Shown here: piece by piece, positions 1 through 5,845 of the stretch
Numbering within the stretch: the first letter of the stretch is position 1
Layout: every line of letters begins with the position of its first letter
From: QHXW01 sp035297145
GTDB lineage: Bacteria; Acidobacteriota; Terriglobia; Bryobacterales; Bryobacteraceae
Direction: 5' to 3'
Assembly (NCBI GenBank): GCA_035297145.1
Contig: DATGZN010000043.1
Span: forward strand, 1-8,878
Length of the DNA: 8,878 bases
The notes under the pieces: model-generated
Seen by the model: the letters and a program-made list of their open reading frames with translations, nothing else
Databases searched by the model: none
Told to the model about the DNA's origin: nothing
Translations under genes and position numbers: made by a program

Positions 1-1
1 G

Positions 2-295
2 CACCTCTTATCCGATAAGTTTACGATCGGTGGAGAGGCAACTGCGGCGGCGGGCCCGATTGGACGCGACGTGAGCGCTCAGACCGACGCCATGATGAAG
101 GCGGAAATGCTGTCATATTCCCGTTCGAGCGGGCTGTTCGCAGGCATTTCGCTGGAAGGCGCGACGCTTCGGCCGGATGAGGAAACCAATAGGGAACTCT
201 ACGGCCGCGACGCAACGAATCGTGAAATTCTGACCGGCGACTTCAAAACTCCGGCGGTCGCGAGAAAGTTCGAAAGGGCGCTGAGTCGAGACTAA
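2..295 (+). CDS. SYLF-domain (Ysc84-type) lipid-binding protein, C-terminal part
   Basis: This is a 5'-truncated gene: the frame is open from base 2 and the true start lies outside the window. The visible ~97 residues match the end of the SYLF (DUF500/Ysc84) domain. They include the GGEATAAAGPIGRD stretch, the SYSRSSGLFAGISLEG core, and a tail with ANREL-type and LYG residues (TNRELYGRD). SYLF proteins bind lipids; bacterial members are usually exported or periplasmic. The N-terminus is absent, so a signal peptide cannot be checked. An internal GTG at 71 is not the start, because the conserved domain continues upstream of it. The protein ends in a short charged tail (KFERALSRD) before TAA. 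An inverted repeat follows at 318-354. Confidence 0.85.
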   Translation, partial: HLLSDKFTIGGEATAAAGPIGRDVSAQTDAMMKAEMLSYSRSSGLFAGISLEGATLRPDEETNRELYGRDATNREILTGDFKTPAVARKFERALSRD

Positions 296-317
296 CCCGA
301 CGCGGCCGATAAACCGG

Positions 318-354
318 CTTCGGATACGGAAGGAAATAGCGCGCGCATCCGAGG
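318..354 (+). repeat. Stem-loop downstream of the SYLF gene
   Basis: The arms 318-325 (CTTCGGAT) and 347-354 (ATCCGAGG) pair over 8 bp with one G·U and a 21-nt loop, starting 22 bp after the SYLF stop codon. No T-run follows, so this is at most a weak terminator or an mRNA 3' structure. The rest of 296-456 holds no ORF that I can support; it ends in the ribosome binding site of the next gene. Confidence 0.3.
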
Positions 355-456
355 GTAGTTGGTTCTGGGAGAGATCCCCTCGGAGAGGCGCGTACGAAGC
401 AATAACTTCCCCGAAGCCTGCTGCGAGCTAACGTCTAAAAGAAAGGAAGGTCCACA

Positions 457-612
457 ATGTTGATACTGGTTGTCCTCTTGTTGTTGGTGTTAGGTTGCGG
501 AGGCGGCTACTATGGCCATAGCCGCTGGGGTTACGGCGGAGGTGCCGGCATCGGCCTAGGCACCATATTACTGATTCTCCTCGTCGCCTACCTGCTTGGC
601 GTTTTCAACTGA
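457..612 (+). CDS. DUF3309-like 51-residue glycine-rich membrane peptide
   Basis: ATG at 457 is preceded by GGAAGG at 445-450, 6 nt away, a good ribosome binding site. The 51-residue product has a hydrophobic N-terminal stretch (about residues 2-12), a Gly/Tyr/Trp-rich middle with HSRWGYGGG (about 21-29), then a second hydrophobic segment (about 36-50, TILLILLVAYLLG). This layout, a central HSR-WGY-GG patch followed by a Leu/Ile helix, is that of the short DUF3309 family, whose function is unknown. Cys14 after the first hydrophobic stretch could suggest a lipobox (LVLGC), so a very small lipoprotein is an alternative. The gene stops only 2 bp from the convergent desaturase stop. Confidence 0.65.
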   Translation: MLILVVLLLLVLGCGGGYYGHSRWGYGGGAGIGLGTILLILLVAYLLGVFN

Positions 613-614
613 GG

Positions 615-1574
615 TTATGCCACACCCCAGGGGCCGCCGGACGGGTGAGCCGTACTTGCTTCCAGTTCAACTGGGGTTGCGGCCTTGGCCCTGCCGGTCG
701 CGTATAGCATCGGCGACCCTGGCGTCGCTTCCCATTCGGCCAGCCGCCCGTTAAGTCTCGCTACCCGAACGCGCCTTGCGAGGCCAAAGAACTTGAGGAT
801 TCTAATTTGAATCCACGACAGGTCGAACTCGTACCAGGCGAGTCCGTGGCGCGCGGATGTGGGGTGTGCATGGTGGTTGTTGTGCCACCCTTCTCCAGAA
901 GTAATCACGGCAATGAGCCAGTTGTTGCGGGAATCGTCGGGAGTAGCGAAACGGCGACTGCCCCACATGTGCGTTGCGGAATTCACCAGCCAGGTAGTGT
1001 GCAAGCCCGCGACGACACGCAGGAAAATCCCCCACAGCACAAACGGAACTCCGCCGACGGCAAACAACAGAATTCCAAGCACGATCATGGGAACCCAGTG
1101 ATAGTCGTTCAGCCAGACATAGAAGCGATCTTTCTCCAGGTCGGGCGCGTACTTCGACATGAGCGGCGTATCATTGTGCTTGCTGGGCCCAACCAGAAGC
1201 CAACCCATGTGCGCCCACCAACCACCATCTCGCGGGGAATGGGGGTCCCCCGGTTGATCCGACTTTTGATGATGGATGCGGTGAGTCGCCACCCAGAAGA
1301 TCGGCCCCCCTTCGAGCGTTAACGCCCCGCAGACAGCAAAAAAATATTCCAGGCCTAGCGGGACCTCATACGACCGGTGAGTATGCAGCCGGTGGTAGCC
1401 CATGCTGATTCCCAGACCGGTGCACATCCAGAACAGGAAGATCGCGACCGCAACGGCCGGCCAACTGAAGGTGAAGAGCGCGGCTATCGCACCGAGATGG
1501 AAAATGGCGAATGCCACGAGGTTAGTCCAGTTGATTTTCTGGGATGCGCGGTCAAGAGGTTGAAGACGATCCAT
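615..1574 (-). CDS. Acyl-CoA / acyl-lipid fatty acid desaturase (delta-9 type)
   Basis: This encodes a 319-residue integral-membrane di-iron desaturase that would use O2 and an electron donor to introduce a double bond into fatty acyl chains, adjusting membrane fluidity. All three histidine boxes are present: H61-RLHTH at 61-66, HRIHH at 98-102 and HNNHH at 231-235 (after GEGW). The additional conserved HTTWLVNSATHMWG, with His192, Asn198 and His202, is also there. Hydrophobic segments lie around 17-57, 72-90, 161-182 and 182-196. ATG at 1574 has GAGGTGA at 1585-1579, 4 nt upstream, which settles the start. The Ala/Pro-rich tail after about 285 is variable. It lies 88 bp downstream of a co-directional Crp/Fnr regulator and may be co-transcribed with or controlled by it (inference). 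The exact substrate and position of desaturation cannot be read from the sequence. Confidence 0.93.
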   Translation of the reverse strand: MDRLQPLDRASQKINWTNLVAFAIFHLGAIAALFTFSWPAVAVAIFLFWMCTGLGISMGYHRLHTHRSYEVPLGLEYFFAVCGALTLEGGPIFWVATHRIHHQKSDQPGDPHSPRDGGWWAHMGWLLVGPSKHNDTPLMSKYAPDLEKDRFYVWLNDYHWVPMIVLGILLFAVGGVPFVLWGIFLRVVAGLHTTWLVNSATHMWGSRRFATPDDSRNNWLIAVITSGEGWHNNHHAHPTSARHGLAWYEFDLSWIQIRILKFFGLARRVRVARLNGRLAEWEATPGSPMLYATGRAKAATPVELEASTAHPSGGPWGVA

Positions 1575-1662
1575 AGGGTCACCTCGATTTGCACATCGCG
1601 TTCAAGAAGCCTGTCGCTCCGTGGGCATCACAGTCGCTGGTATGTCCGCTGCTGTTGCCACT

Positions 1663-2364
1663 TCAAGACGACGAACAAACAGCCGCCGAACGTGCAGGTC
1701 TGGCGATCCACGCGGCCAAGGCATCGGGGTAAAGGACGATCTCCTGACGGGAATAGCGCAGGTAACCTTGCTTCCGAAACTGATTCATATGGTGGGAAAC
1801 GATTTCGCGTGAGGTGCCGATGTGCTGTGACAGCAGCTCGTGAGTAAACGGCATCATCCGGACGGATCCATCTCCCTCCGGGGTGCCGAGCCTTTCGGAA
1901 AAGCGGATGAGCGAACGCGCGAGCCGCCGTTCGATGTTATCGATCGAAAAGCTCTCGATGCGGTGCGCGAAATCAACGGTTCGCTGCGCGGAAATCTGCA
2001 ACAATGACACGGCAAGGCACGGGCGCTTCGTCACCAGGTCTTCCACGGCAGAAATAGGCCATACCATCAACTGGACGTTTTCGAAGGCTGTCGCCTGTTC
2101 ACTGCCGCGATGACCATTGACGAAAGCCGACTCGCCAAACAACTCAGCGCGCTGGATGATTTCCAGCAGTATCTCCTTGCCGTCTTCAGCTATCTGCGAA
2201 AGCTTGACTTTGCCCGCAGCGATGAGAAAAATGTTCGCCGAAGGCTGCTGAGGACCATAGACGATCTCGCCTTTGCCGTATCCGATGGTAGTGGAGACCG
2301 GTAGATACTCTAATACATCCTCAAACGGTGCCCTATGTGCCGGCGCTGCGAAACTGGATGCCAT
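1663..2364 (-). CDS. Crp/Fnr-family transcriptional regulator
   Basis: The 233-residue protein has the family's standard two-domain layout. An N-terminal cyclic-nucleotide-binding-like beta-roll spans about 18-130 (G51-KVKLSQIAEDGKE, then the AELFGE turn at 73-78). A dimerisation helix lies around 118-150, and a winged HTH around 150-225, with recognition region FTHELLSQHIGTSREIVSHH (173-192). The recognition helix keeps the S-R-E of Crp (S185, R186, E187), but the later Arg that contacts DNA is His191. The Arg-Ser pair that holds cAMP in E. coli CRP is not evident (RGSEQATAF instead), and the N-terminal cysteine cluster of FNR is absent; the only cysteines are C116 and C230. It is therefore probably neither a cAMP nor an Fe-S sensor of the classical kind, and the ligand is unknown. 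ATG at 2364 has GGGAG 6 nt upstream. Confidence 0.92.
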   Translation of the reverse strand: MASSFAAPAHRAPFEDVLEYLPVSTTIGYGKGEIVYGPQQPSANIFLIAAGKVKLSQIAEDGKEILLEIIQRAELFGESAFVNGHRGSEQATAFENVQLMVWPISAVEDLVTKRPCLAVSLLQISAQRTVDFAHRIESFSIDNIERRLARSLIRFSERLGTPEGDGSVRMMPFTHELLSQHIGTSREIVSHHMNQFRKQGYLRYSRQEIVLYPDALAAWIARPARSAAVCSSS

Positions 2365-2393
2365 TGTCTTCTCCCATGCTGATTTTGAAGTTG

Positions 2394-2579
2394 CTACCGG
2401 TCGTATAGCCGGCAGCCATGCCCACCTAACAACGTCTCCGCTGCGACATCGAGATCGGACGGCGCAACCGACGCGAATCCGTCCCCCAGAAGACTTTCCG
2501 CTGATGAAACTGCCGTACTATAACGCACCAACACAGCATAGAGTCGATCCCCCGAAGGCGTCTGTTCAAAATTGATCAC
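2394..2579 (-). CDS. Doubtful 61-residue ORF upstream of the Crp/Fnr gene
   Basis: A GTG-initiated ORF of 61 codons lies in the same direction as the regulator and ends 29 bp before its start codon. The product has one plausible amphipathic helix (GDRLYAVLVRYSTAVSSAES, residues 10-29) and ends in a basic CRLYDR. It has no strong ribosome binding site, its third-position GC is not as high as in the neighbouring genes, and I do not recognise a family. It may be a small gene or may simply be the regulator's leader. Confidence 0.25.
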   Translation of the reverse strand: MINFEQTPSGDRLYAVLVRYSTAVSSAESLLGDGFASVAPSDLDVAAETLLGGHGCRLYDR

Positions 2580-2669
2580 ATCTTTCGACTAGACAGCCGC
2601 CGAAACGCGTGTTGCCAGGAGATTTACAGCTCGGCCCATAAAACTGACCTTCTTCTTTCTGAAACCGCT

Positions 2670-2709
2670 AAGGGGCGTGCTGCACGCCGAAGACTACTCG
2701 ACGCCCCTT
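2670..2709. repeat. Long inverted repeat with a nested alternative hairpin
   Basis: AAGGGGCGT (2670-2678) and ACGCCCCTT (2701-2709) are perfect 9-bp inverted arms around a 22-nt loop. Inside, GGCGTGC (2674-2680) and GCACGCC (2682-2688) form a perfect 7-bp palindrome with a single central base. It shares bases 2674-2678 with the outer left arm, so the two structures exclude one another in RNA. A third palindrome, GCGGAT-GA-ATCCGC, lies at 2797-2810. The function is unknown: an operator, a leader structure or a terminator are all possible. Confidence 0.5.
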
Positions 2710-2953
2710 GTGCCAGTCTGGACACCATTGGCCTTCGTGTCTGCCCAAGAATGCAAACATTGCTGGTAATCGTTCTTGGCGAGAGGCTTGCTTCCGGCGG
2801 ATGAATCCGCTGCATGATCTGCGAGGAGACGGCAAAAAGTGCACCCGGAAGAGTCCGCGCATGAATCCACGTCAGATCCTGCTCAATCTCGTGGGCCTGT
2901 TCGGAGAACCCAATCGTCAAACTTTTTGGCCCGCGGCGTGCAGATCCTCTGTC

Positions 2954-4114
2954 ATGTCATCCATGGCCACAGAGCCACTTGCGACCACTATAGAAGCGCC
3001 TCTCGCGCGGCTGGTGGCTTTCGAGCCCACCACGTTTCCAGTGTTGAGCGTCTACCTGAACACTCAGCCGGATCAGCACGGACGCACTCCCAACGCGACA
3101 CCGTATCTTTGTCGCGAATTCAAAGCTCTTGCCAGGACTTGGGCGAGGAGTTCCCCCGAACGTAACAGTTTTGATCTTGACGTGGAACGAATCGGTTCAT
3201 ATGCCACTGACAGAATCGACTCCGCGGCAAATGGGGTCGCAATATTCGCGTGTTGGGGCGCGGAAAAATTCTTCGAAGCAATCCAGTTAACGACTCCGGT
3301 CAGCGATAACCGCGTCTACGCTTACAACCAACCTCATCTGTATCATCTGGCCCGCCTCGATGAGCAATATCCGCGGTACGCCGCGGTCCTTACCGATACG
3401 AACGCGGCGCGTATTTTCGTCTTCGGGCTTGGCCAAGTCATCAGCGCGGAGGAAGTGAAAGGCAAGAAGGCCCACCGGGTTAAGGTCGGTGGATGGTCAC
3501 AAGCCCGCTACCAGCGGCGTGTGGGAAACGCGCACCAGGAGCACGCTAAAGAGGTCATTGAACGCCTGGCTCAAATTGTCCGCGAAGACAAAGTAAGTCA
3601 CATCATCCTTGCCGGAGATCAGGTCGTGATTCCACTCCTTCAAGAGCAACTGCCTCAGGAAATGGTCTCCATGGTCGAGGTAATGAAACTCGACATTCAT
3701 GCTTCTGAGCAGGATGTCATGACCGCGACTCTCGAAAAGCTACAGGAGCAAGAAGCCAGGACTGCCGCAGAAAAGGTAGACCGGCTAATGCAGCAATATC
3801 GTGCTCGCGGACTGGCCGTAGCCGGGCCGCAGGAGACGCTCGAAGCCCTGGCCAACGGGCAAGTCGAAGAATTGCTCATTAGCAGCGCGCTCGAGGATAG
3901 CCACACCCAGCCGGAGGAAGTCCAGGCCATCCTCGCACCGGAGATCCCTGACGCAGAGGGAGGAACGAAAAGTGACGAGCCGCGGCAGGCGTCCCTGCCC
4001 GATCTACTAGTGACGAAAGCTAAGCAAACCGGTGCAACCGTGACATACATTGAGGACGCAGCCCTGCTCGAATCGATCGGCGGTGTCGGCGCGTTCCTGC
4101 GATGGCGCGAGTAA
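2954..4114 (+). CDS. Bacterial eRF1/Pelota-like protein (baeRF; Vms1/Balon relative)
   Basis: The 386-residue protein belongs to the bacterial relatives of archaeo-eukaryotic release factor 1. Family members are linked to ribosome rescue (Vms1/ANKZF1 peptidyl-tRNA hydrolases) and ribosome hibernation (Balon). Visible features: an N-terminal domain (about 16-130, with FPVLSVYLNTQPD at 28-40); a central RNase H-like VLRF1/eRF1 domain (about 140-245, from RYAAVLTDTNAARIFVFGLG) with catalytic-loop-like VGGWSQARYQRR (G179, G180, Q183) where eRF1 has GGQ; a HAKEVIERLAQIV helix; then a C-terminal Pelota-like domain (about 245-386) ending in GATVTYIEDAALLESIGGVGAFLRW. The open frame reaches back to 2708, but homology-like sequence begins near residue 16, so ATG 2954 (or 2963) is preferred; neither has a clear Shine-Dalgarno. 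It is followed 29 bp later by a DUF6582-like gene. Action at the ribosome is inferred from family membership. Confidence 0.85.
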   Translation: MSSMATEPLATTIEAPLARLVAFEPTTFPVLSVYLNTQPDQHGRTPNATPYLCREFKALARTWARSSPERNSFDLDVERIGSYATDRIDSAANGVAIFACWGAEKFFEAIQLTTPVSDNRVYAYNQPHLYHLARLDEQYPRYAAVLTDTNAARIFVFGLGQVISAEEVKGKKAHRVKVGGWSQARYQRRVGNAHQEHAKEVIERLAQIVREDKVSHIILAGDQVVIPLLQEQLPQEMVSMVEVMKLDIHASEQDVMTATLEKLQEQEARTAAEKVDRLMQQYRARGLAVAGPQETLEALANGQVEELLISSALEDSHTQPEEVQAILAPEIPDAEGGTKSDEPRQASLPDLLVTKAKQTGATVTYIEDAALLESIGGVGAFLRWRE

Positions 4115-4143
4115 ATTGGCCATTGGTTTGCTCGTCGAGAATC

Positions 4144-4380
4144 ATGTCCAAGATCACCGAAGCCAGCTGCGATCATATCGCCGATGAAGACTTCGCTTTC
4201 CCTAAGGAACGCAAGGAACCTATCCATGACGTTGCTCACGTGCGCAACGCAATCGCCCGCTTTAAGCAGGTGCAAGGGGTGACTGACGCTGAACGCGACG
4301 CCGCGTGGCAACACATCAAATCAGCTGCGAAGAAATACAAAATAGAGTTAAATGAGCAAGACTGGCGCGAACTTAGTTAA
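4144..4380 (+). CDS. Small DUF6582-like protein (78 aa)
   Basis: The 78-residue soluble, charged protein carries the motif FAFPKERKEPIHD (17-29), followed by HVRNAIARF (32-40), a VTDAERDAAWQHIKSAAKKY helix (46-65) and a terminal DWREL. This matches my memory of small DUF6582-type bacterial proteins; the function is unknown. I place the start at ATG 4144 (GAGA 4 nt upstream, weak), because the family sequence starts just after it. An alternative ATG at 4102 overlaps the end of the baeRF gene by 13 nt (ATGGCGCGAGTAA) and would add 14 residues of unlikely sequence, but it could allow translational coupling. The tight spacing to baeRF suggests co-transcription. Confidence 0.75.
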   Translation: MSKITEASCDHIADEDFAFPKERKEPIHDVAHVRNAIARFKQVQGVTDAERDAAWQHIKSAAKKYKIELNEQDWRELS

Positions 4381-4457
4381 TCGCTCGTGTGCTGCGCAGT
4401 TGGCGAGACTCACTCGATCACGTAACCGGCGCAAAATGGACCAATGAGAATCTCGAC

Positions 4458-5171
4458 ATGATGATGCGCGGAGTTATGCTCTCGTTGTTGGTAGTGGCGG
4501 ACATCGCGAGCTTGCCAATGCTGGCAAAGGCGCAATCACTGGCCGATTCAAGAGACTACTCCGGCCCAGTTGCATGCACAACCACGGTGAAACTGGATCT
4601 GGCGTACACGCGTCCGACGAAGACAACGAAGCTCCGCAACTATTTCTTTGACGCGTTCGGCCCGTATCCTTTCGCGGGCGCCGCTTTCGCGGCTGGCATT
4701 GGCCAGGCGCATAATACCCCGCCGGCGTGGCAGCAAGGCGCTGAGGGTTACGGCAAGCGATTCGGGTCCGACTTGGGCATCGCGGCGGTAAGCACTACGG
4801 CGCGTTATGCGCTAGCAGCGGCTTTCAAGGAAGACACCATGTATTACCGCTGTGAGTGCAAAGGCGTGCTTCCACGGCTGAGCCATGCTGTGATTTCGAC
4901 CTTCACAGCACGCCGCGGCGACGACGGACATCGTGTCTTTTCTTTCCCTGCTGTGATCGCTCCGTACGCCGGCACCATGACTGCCGTCTATGGGTGGTAT
5001 CCGGGACGCTACGACGCCAAGGATGCATTCCGAATGGGAAACTACAGCCTGCTTGGGTATGTGGGCGGGAACATCGCCCTGGAGTTCCTCTATAGCGGAC
5101 CCCACTCCTTGCTCTATCGCATGCACCTGAACAATGGTCGCGGAGCGCCAGATCCCACTTCAAATCCGTAA
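4458..5171 (+). CDS. Exported protein of unknown function (acidobacterial type)
   Basis: The 237-residue product starts with a clear Sec signal peptide: MMMRGVMLSLLVV, then a cut site AKA|QS after residue 25. Starting at ATG 4458 gives this compact signal, whereas the longer frame from GTG 4389 would bury it, so 4458 is chosen. The mature protein is rich in Gly, Ala and Tyr. It has an EGYGKRFGSDLG block (95-106), a YYRCECKG patch (C132, C134), SHAVISTFTARRGDDG (142-157), and a GYVGGNIALEF segment near the end (200-210). Short hydrophobic, small-residue stretches (72-83, 106-122, 173-185, 197-211) suggest packing at or in a membrane. I recall similar uncharacterised proteins from Acidobacteriota but cannot name a domain. 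It lies 77 bp after the DUF6582-like gene. Confidence 0.7.
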   Translation: MMMRGVMLSLLVVADIASLPMLAKAQSLADSRDYSGPVACTTTVKLDLAYTRPTKTTKLRNYFFDAFGPYPFAGAAFAAGIGQAHNTPPAWQQGAEGYGKRFGSDLGIAAVSTTARYALAAAFKEDTMYYRCECKGVLPRLSHAVISTFTARRGDDGHRVFSFPAVIAPYAGTMTAVYGWYPGRYDAKDAFRMGNYSLLGYVGGNIALEFLYSGPHSLLYRMHLNNGRGAPDPTSNP

Positions 5172-5252
5172 TCAGCGGGAAATTCAGCACGAACGTCAGC
5201 TCGATTGGCCATTGCAAACACTACCGGGCCATCGACGTGCTGCGGCCTGCTT

Positions 5253-5402
5253 TCAAGCCACGCTACGCCCCCTGAAGAGGTGTAGCACCAAAGAAATCAC
5301 CGCGACTATTAATAGAAGGTGAATTAACCCGCCGGCAACGTGGAACGCGAAAAATCCCAGCAGCCACATTACGAGCAAAATGACAAAAAGCGTTAGAAAC
5401 AT
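5253..5402 (-). CDS. lmo0937/DUF5670-type 49-residue membrane peptide
   Basis: ATG at 5402 has GAAGGAGA 5 nt upstream (5415-5408), an excellent ribosome binding site that decides the start; the same frame is open back to 5639, but that upstream part is overlapped by the neighbouring gene. The 49-residue product is almost entirely hydrophobic, with two predicted helices (about 3-18 and 25-42) separated by HVAGG (21-25) and ending in the basic FRGRSVA. The pattern W-LLGFFAFHVAGGLIHLLL is typical of the lmo0937 family of tiny two-helix membrane proteins, whose function is unknown. It lies 19 bp downstream of the 102-residue CxxC protein gene and is probably in its operon. A hairpin (GCTACGCC 5262-5269 with GGTGTAGC 5279-5286, one G·U) overlaps its 3' end. 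Confidence 0.85.
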   Translation of the reverse strand: MFLTLFVILLVMWLLGFFAFHVAGGLIHLLLIVAVISLVLHLFRGRSVA

Positions 5403-5407
5403 TGAAA

Positions 5408-5415
5408 TCTCCTTC
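5408..5415 (-). promoter_or_regulatory. Strong Shine-Dalgarno of the lmo0937-type gene
   Basis: GAAGGAGA on the minus strand, 5 nt before ATG 5402. It establishes the short 49-codon gene over the longer open frame. Confidence 0.85.
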
Positions 5416-5421
5416 GTACTG

Positions 5422-5730
5422 TCAAGCTCCGACCGAAGATGTACGGCCTGAGGCGGAGGTGAAAGGCCTCCTGTCCGCTCGGCGTGGAGAGCGACTGTTT
5501 TCGGTTGCGGTCGGGGTAAGCGGAAACTCCGAAACCTTTTGTTCTCTGTGCAGGCAGTTGAAACAGAGGATGTTTCGCACCTGGAGCCAGTAAGCTTTGG
5601 TTGGCGAGCCACGGAGTCCGGTGATCGTTTGGGCAACATCCTCTGGGCAGTTCATCCATCCGCTCAGCTCCTCAGTTTGGTCATCATGCACAATTCTTAG
5701 CTGGTATTCGCTACCGTGTTCGTGGGTCAT
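5422..5730 (-). CDS. Small CxxC protein of unknown function (102 aa)
   Basis: ATG at 5730 has AGGAGA at 5742-5737, 6 nt away, a strong ribosome binding site. The first ~73 residues look like a compact domain: YQLRIVHDDQTEELSGWMN (9-27), CPEDVAQTI (28-36), KAYWLQVRNILCFNC (45-59) and EFPLTPT (68-74). The C56-x-x-C59 pair, with C28, could bind metal or form a disulfide. The remainder (75-102) is Ser/Arg-rich and probably unstructured. No signal peptide or membrane helix is seen, so it is likely cytoplasmic. I do not know a named family. It sits between a DksA-like gene (115 bp upstream) and a two-helix membrane peptide (19 bp downstream), all on the minus strand. Confidence 0.7.
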   Translation of the reverse strand: MTHEHGSEYQLRIVHDDQTEELSGWMNCPEDVAQTITGLRGSPTKAYWLQVRNILCFNCLHREQKVSEFPLTPTATENSRSPRRADRRPFTSASGRTSSVGA

Positions 5731-5787
5731 GCGTTTTCTCCTGCAGCTACGTGGCCTTTGAGTCGTTGCTTACTCTGATGGAATCTT

Positions 5788-5809
5788 TTCCGCCGCGGAA
5801 CGATGGTTC
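5788..5809. repeat. Overlapping small palindromes upstream of the CxxC gene
   Basis: TTCCGC-C-GCGGAA (5788-5800) is a perfect 6-bp palindrome with one central base. It overlaps GAAC-GATG-GTTC (5798-5809). They lie 58-80 bp upstream of the CxxC gene start, where an operator would be expected, but no regulator is assignable. Confidence 0.3.
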
Positions 5810-5845
5810 GCCGTGTTAGCGCCGTCGGTCGCCTTGACCACGAGT

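Larger units (their letters stand above)
2365..2953. other. 589-bp divergent intergenic region between the Crp/Fnr and baeRF genes
   Basis: Promoters for both flanking genes must lie here, but I see no clear -35/-10 pair. It contains the doubtful minus-strand ORF at 2394-2579 and several inverted repeats (2670-2709, nested 2674-2688, and 2797-2810). The plus-strand frame of the baeRF gene stays open back to 2708, but residues encoded upstream of 2954 look non-coding (Cys/Trp/His-rich, no family resemblance). Confidence 0.6.

Noticed and set aside
807..1322. 171-residue plus-strand ORF opposite the desaturase
   Set aside because: Antisense shadow of a gene with complete desaturase histidine boxes; its translation is low-complexity and resembles no protein.
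2624..2920. 98-residue minus-strand ORF with a TTG start
   Set aside because: No ribosome binding site, basic composition and no family; it overlaps the palindromic leader.
2708..2953. Upstream extension of the baeRF frame
   Set aside because: The 82 extra residues are Cys/Trp/His-rich and unlike the family; the family-like sequence starts after ATG 2954/2963.
3697..4314. 205-residue minus-strand ORF opposite baeRF and the DUF6582-like gene
   Set aside because: Ser/Ala/Arg-rich shadow crossing two real genes on the other strand.
5403..5639. N-terminal extension of the lmo0937-type gene
   Set aside because: It overlaps the CxxC gene on the same strand, and the strong Shine-Dalgarno supports ATG 5402.
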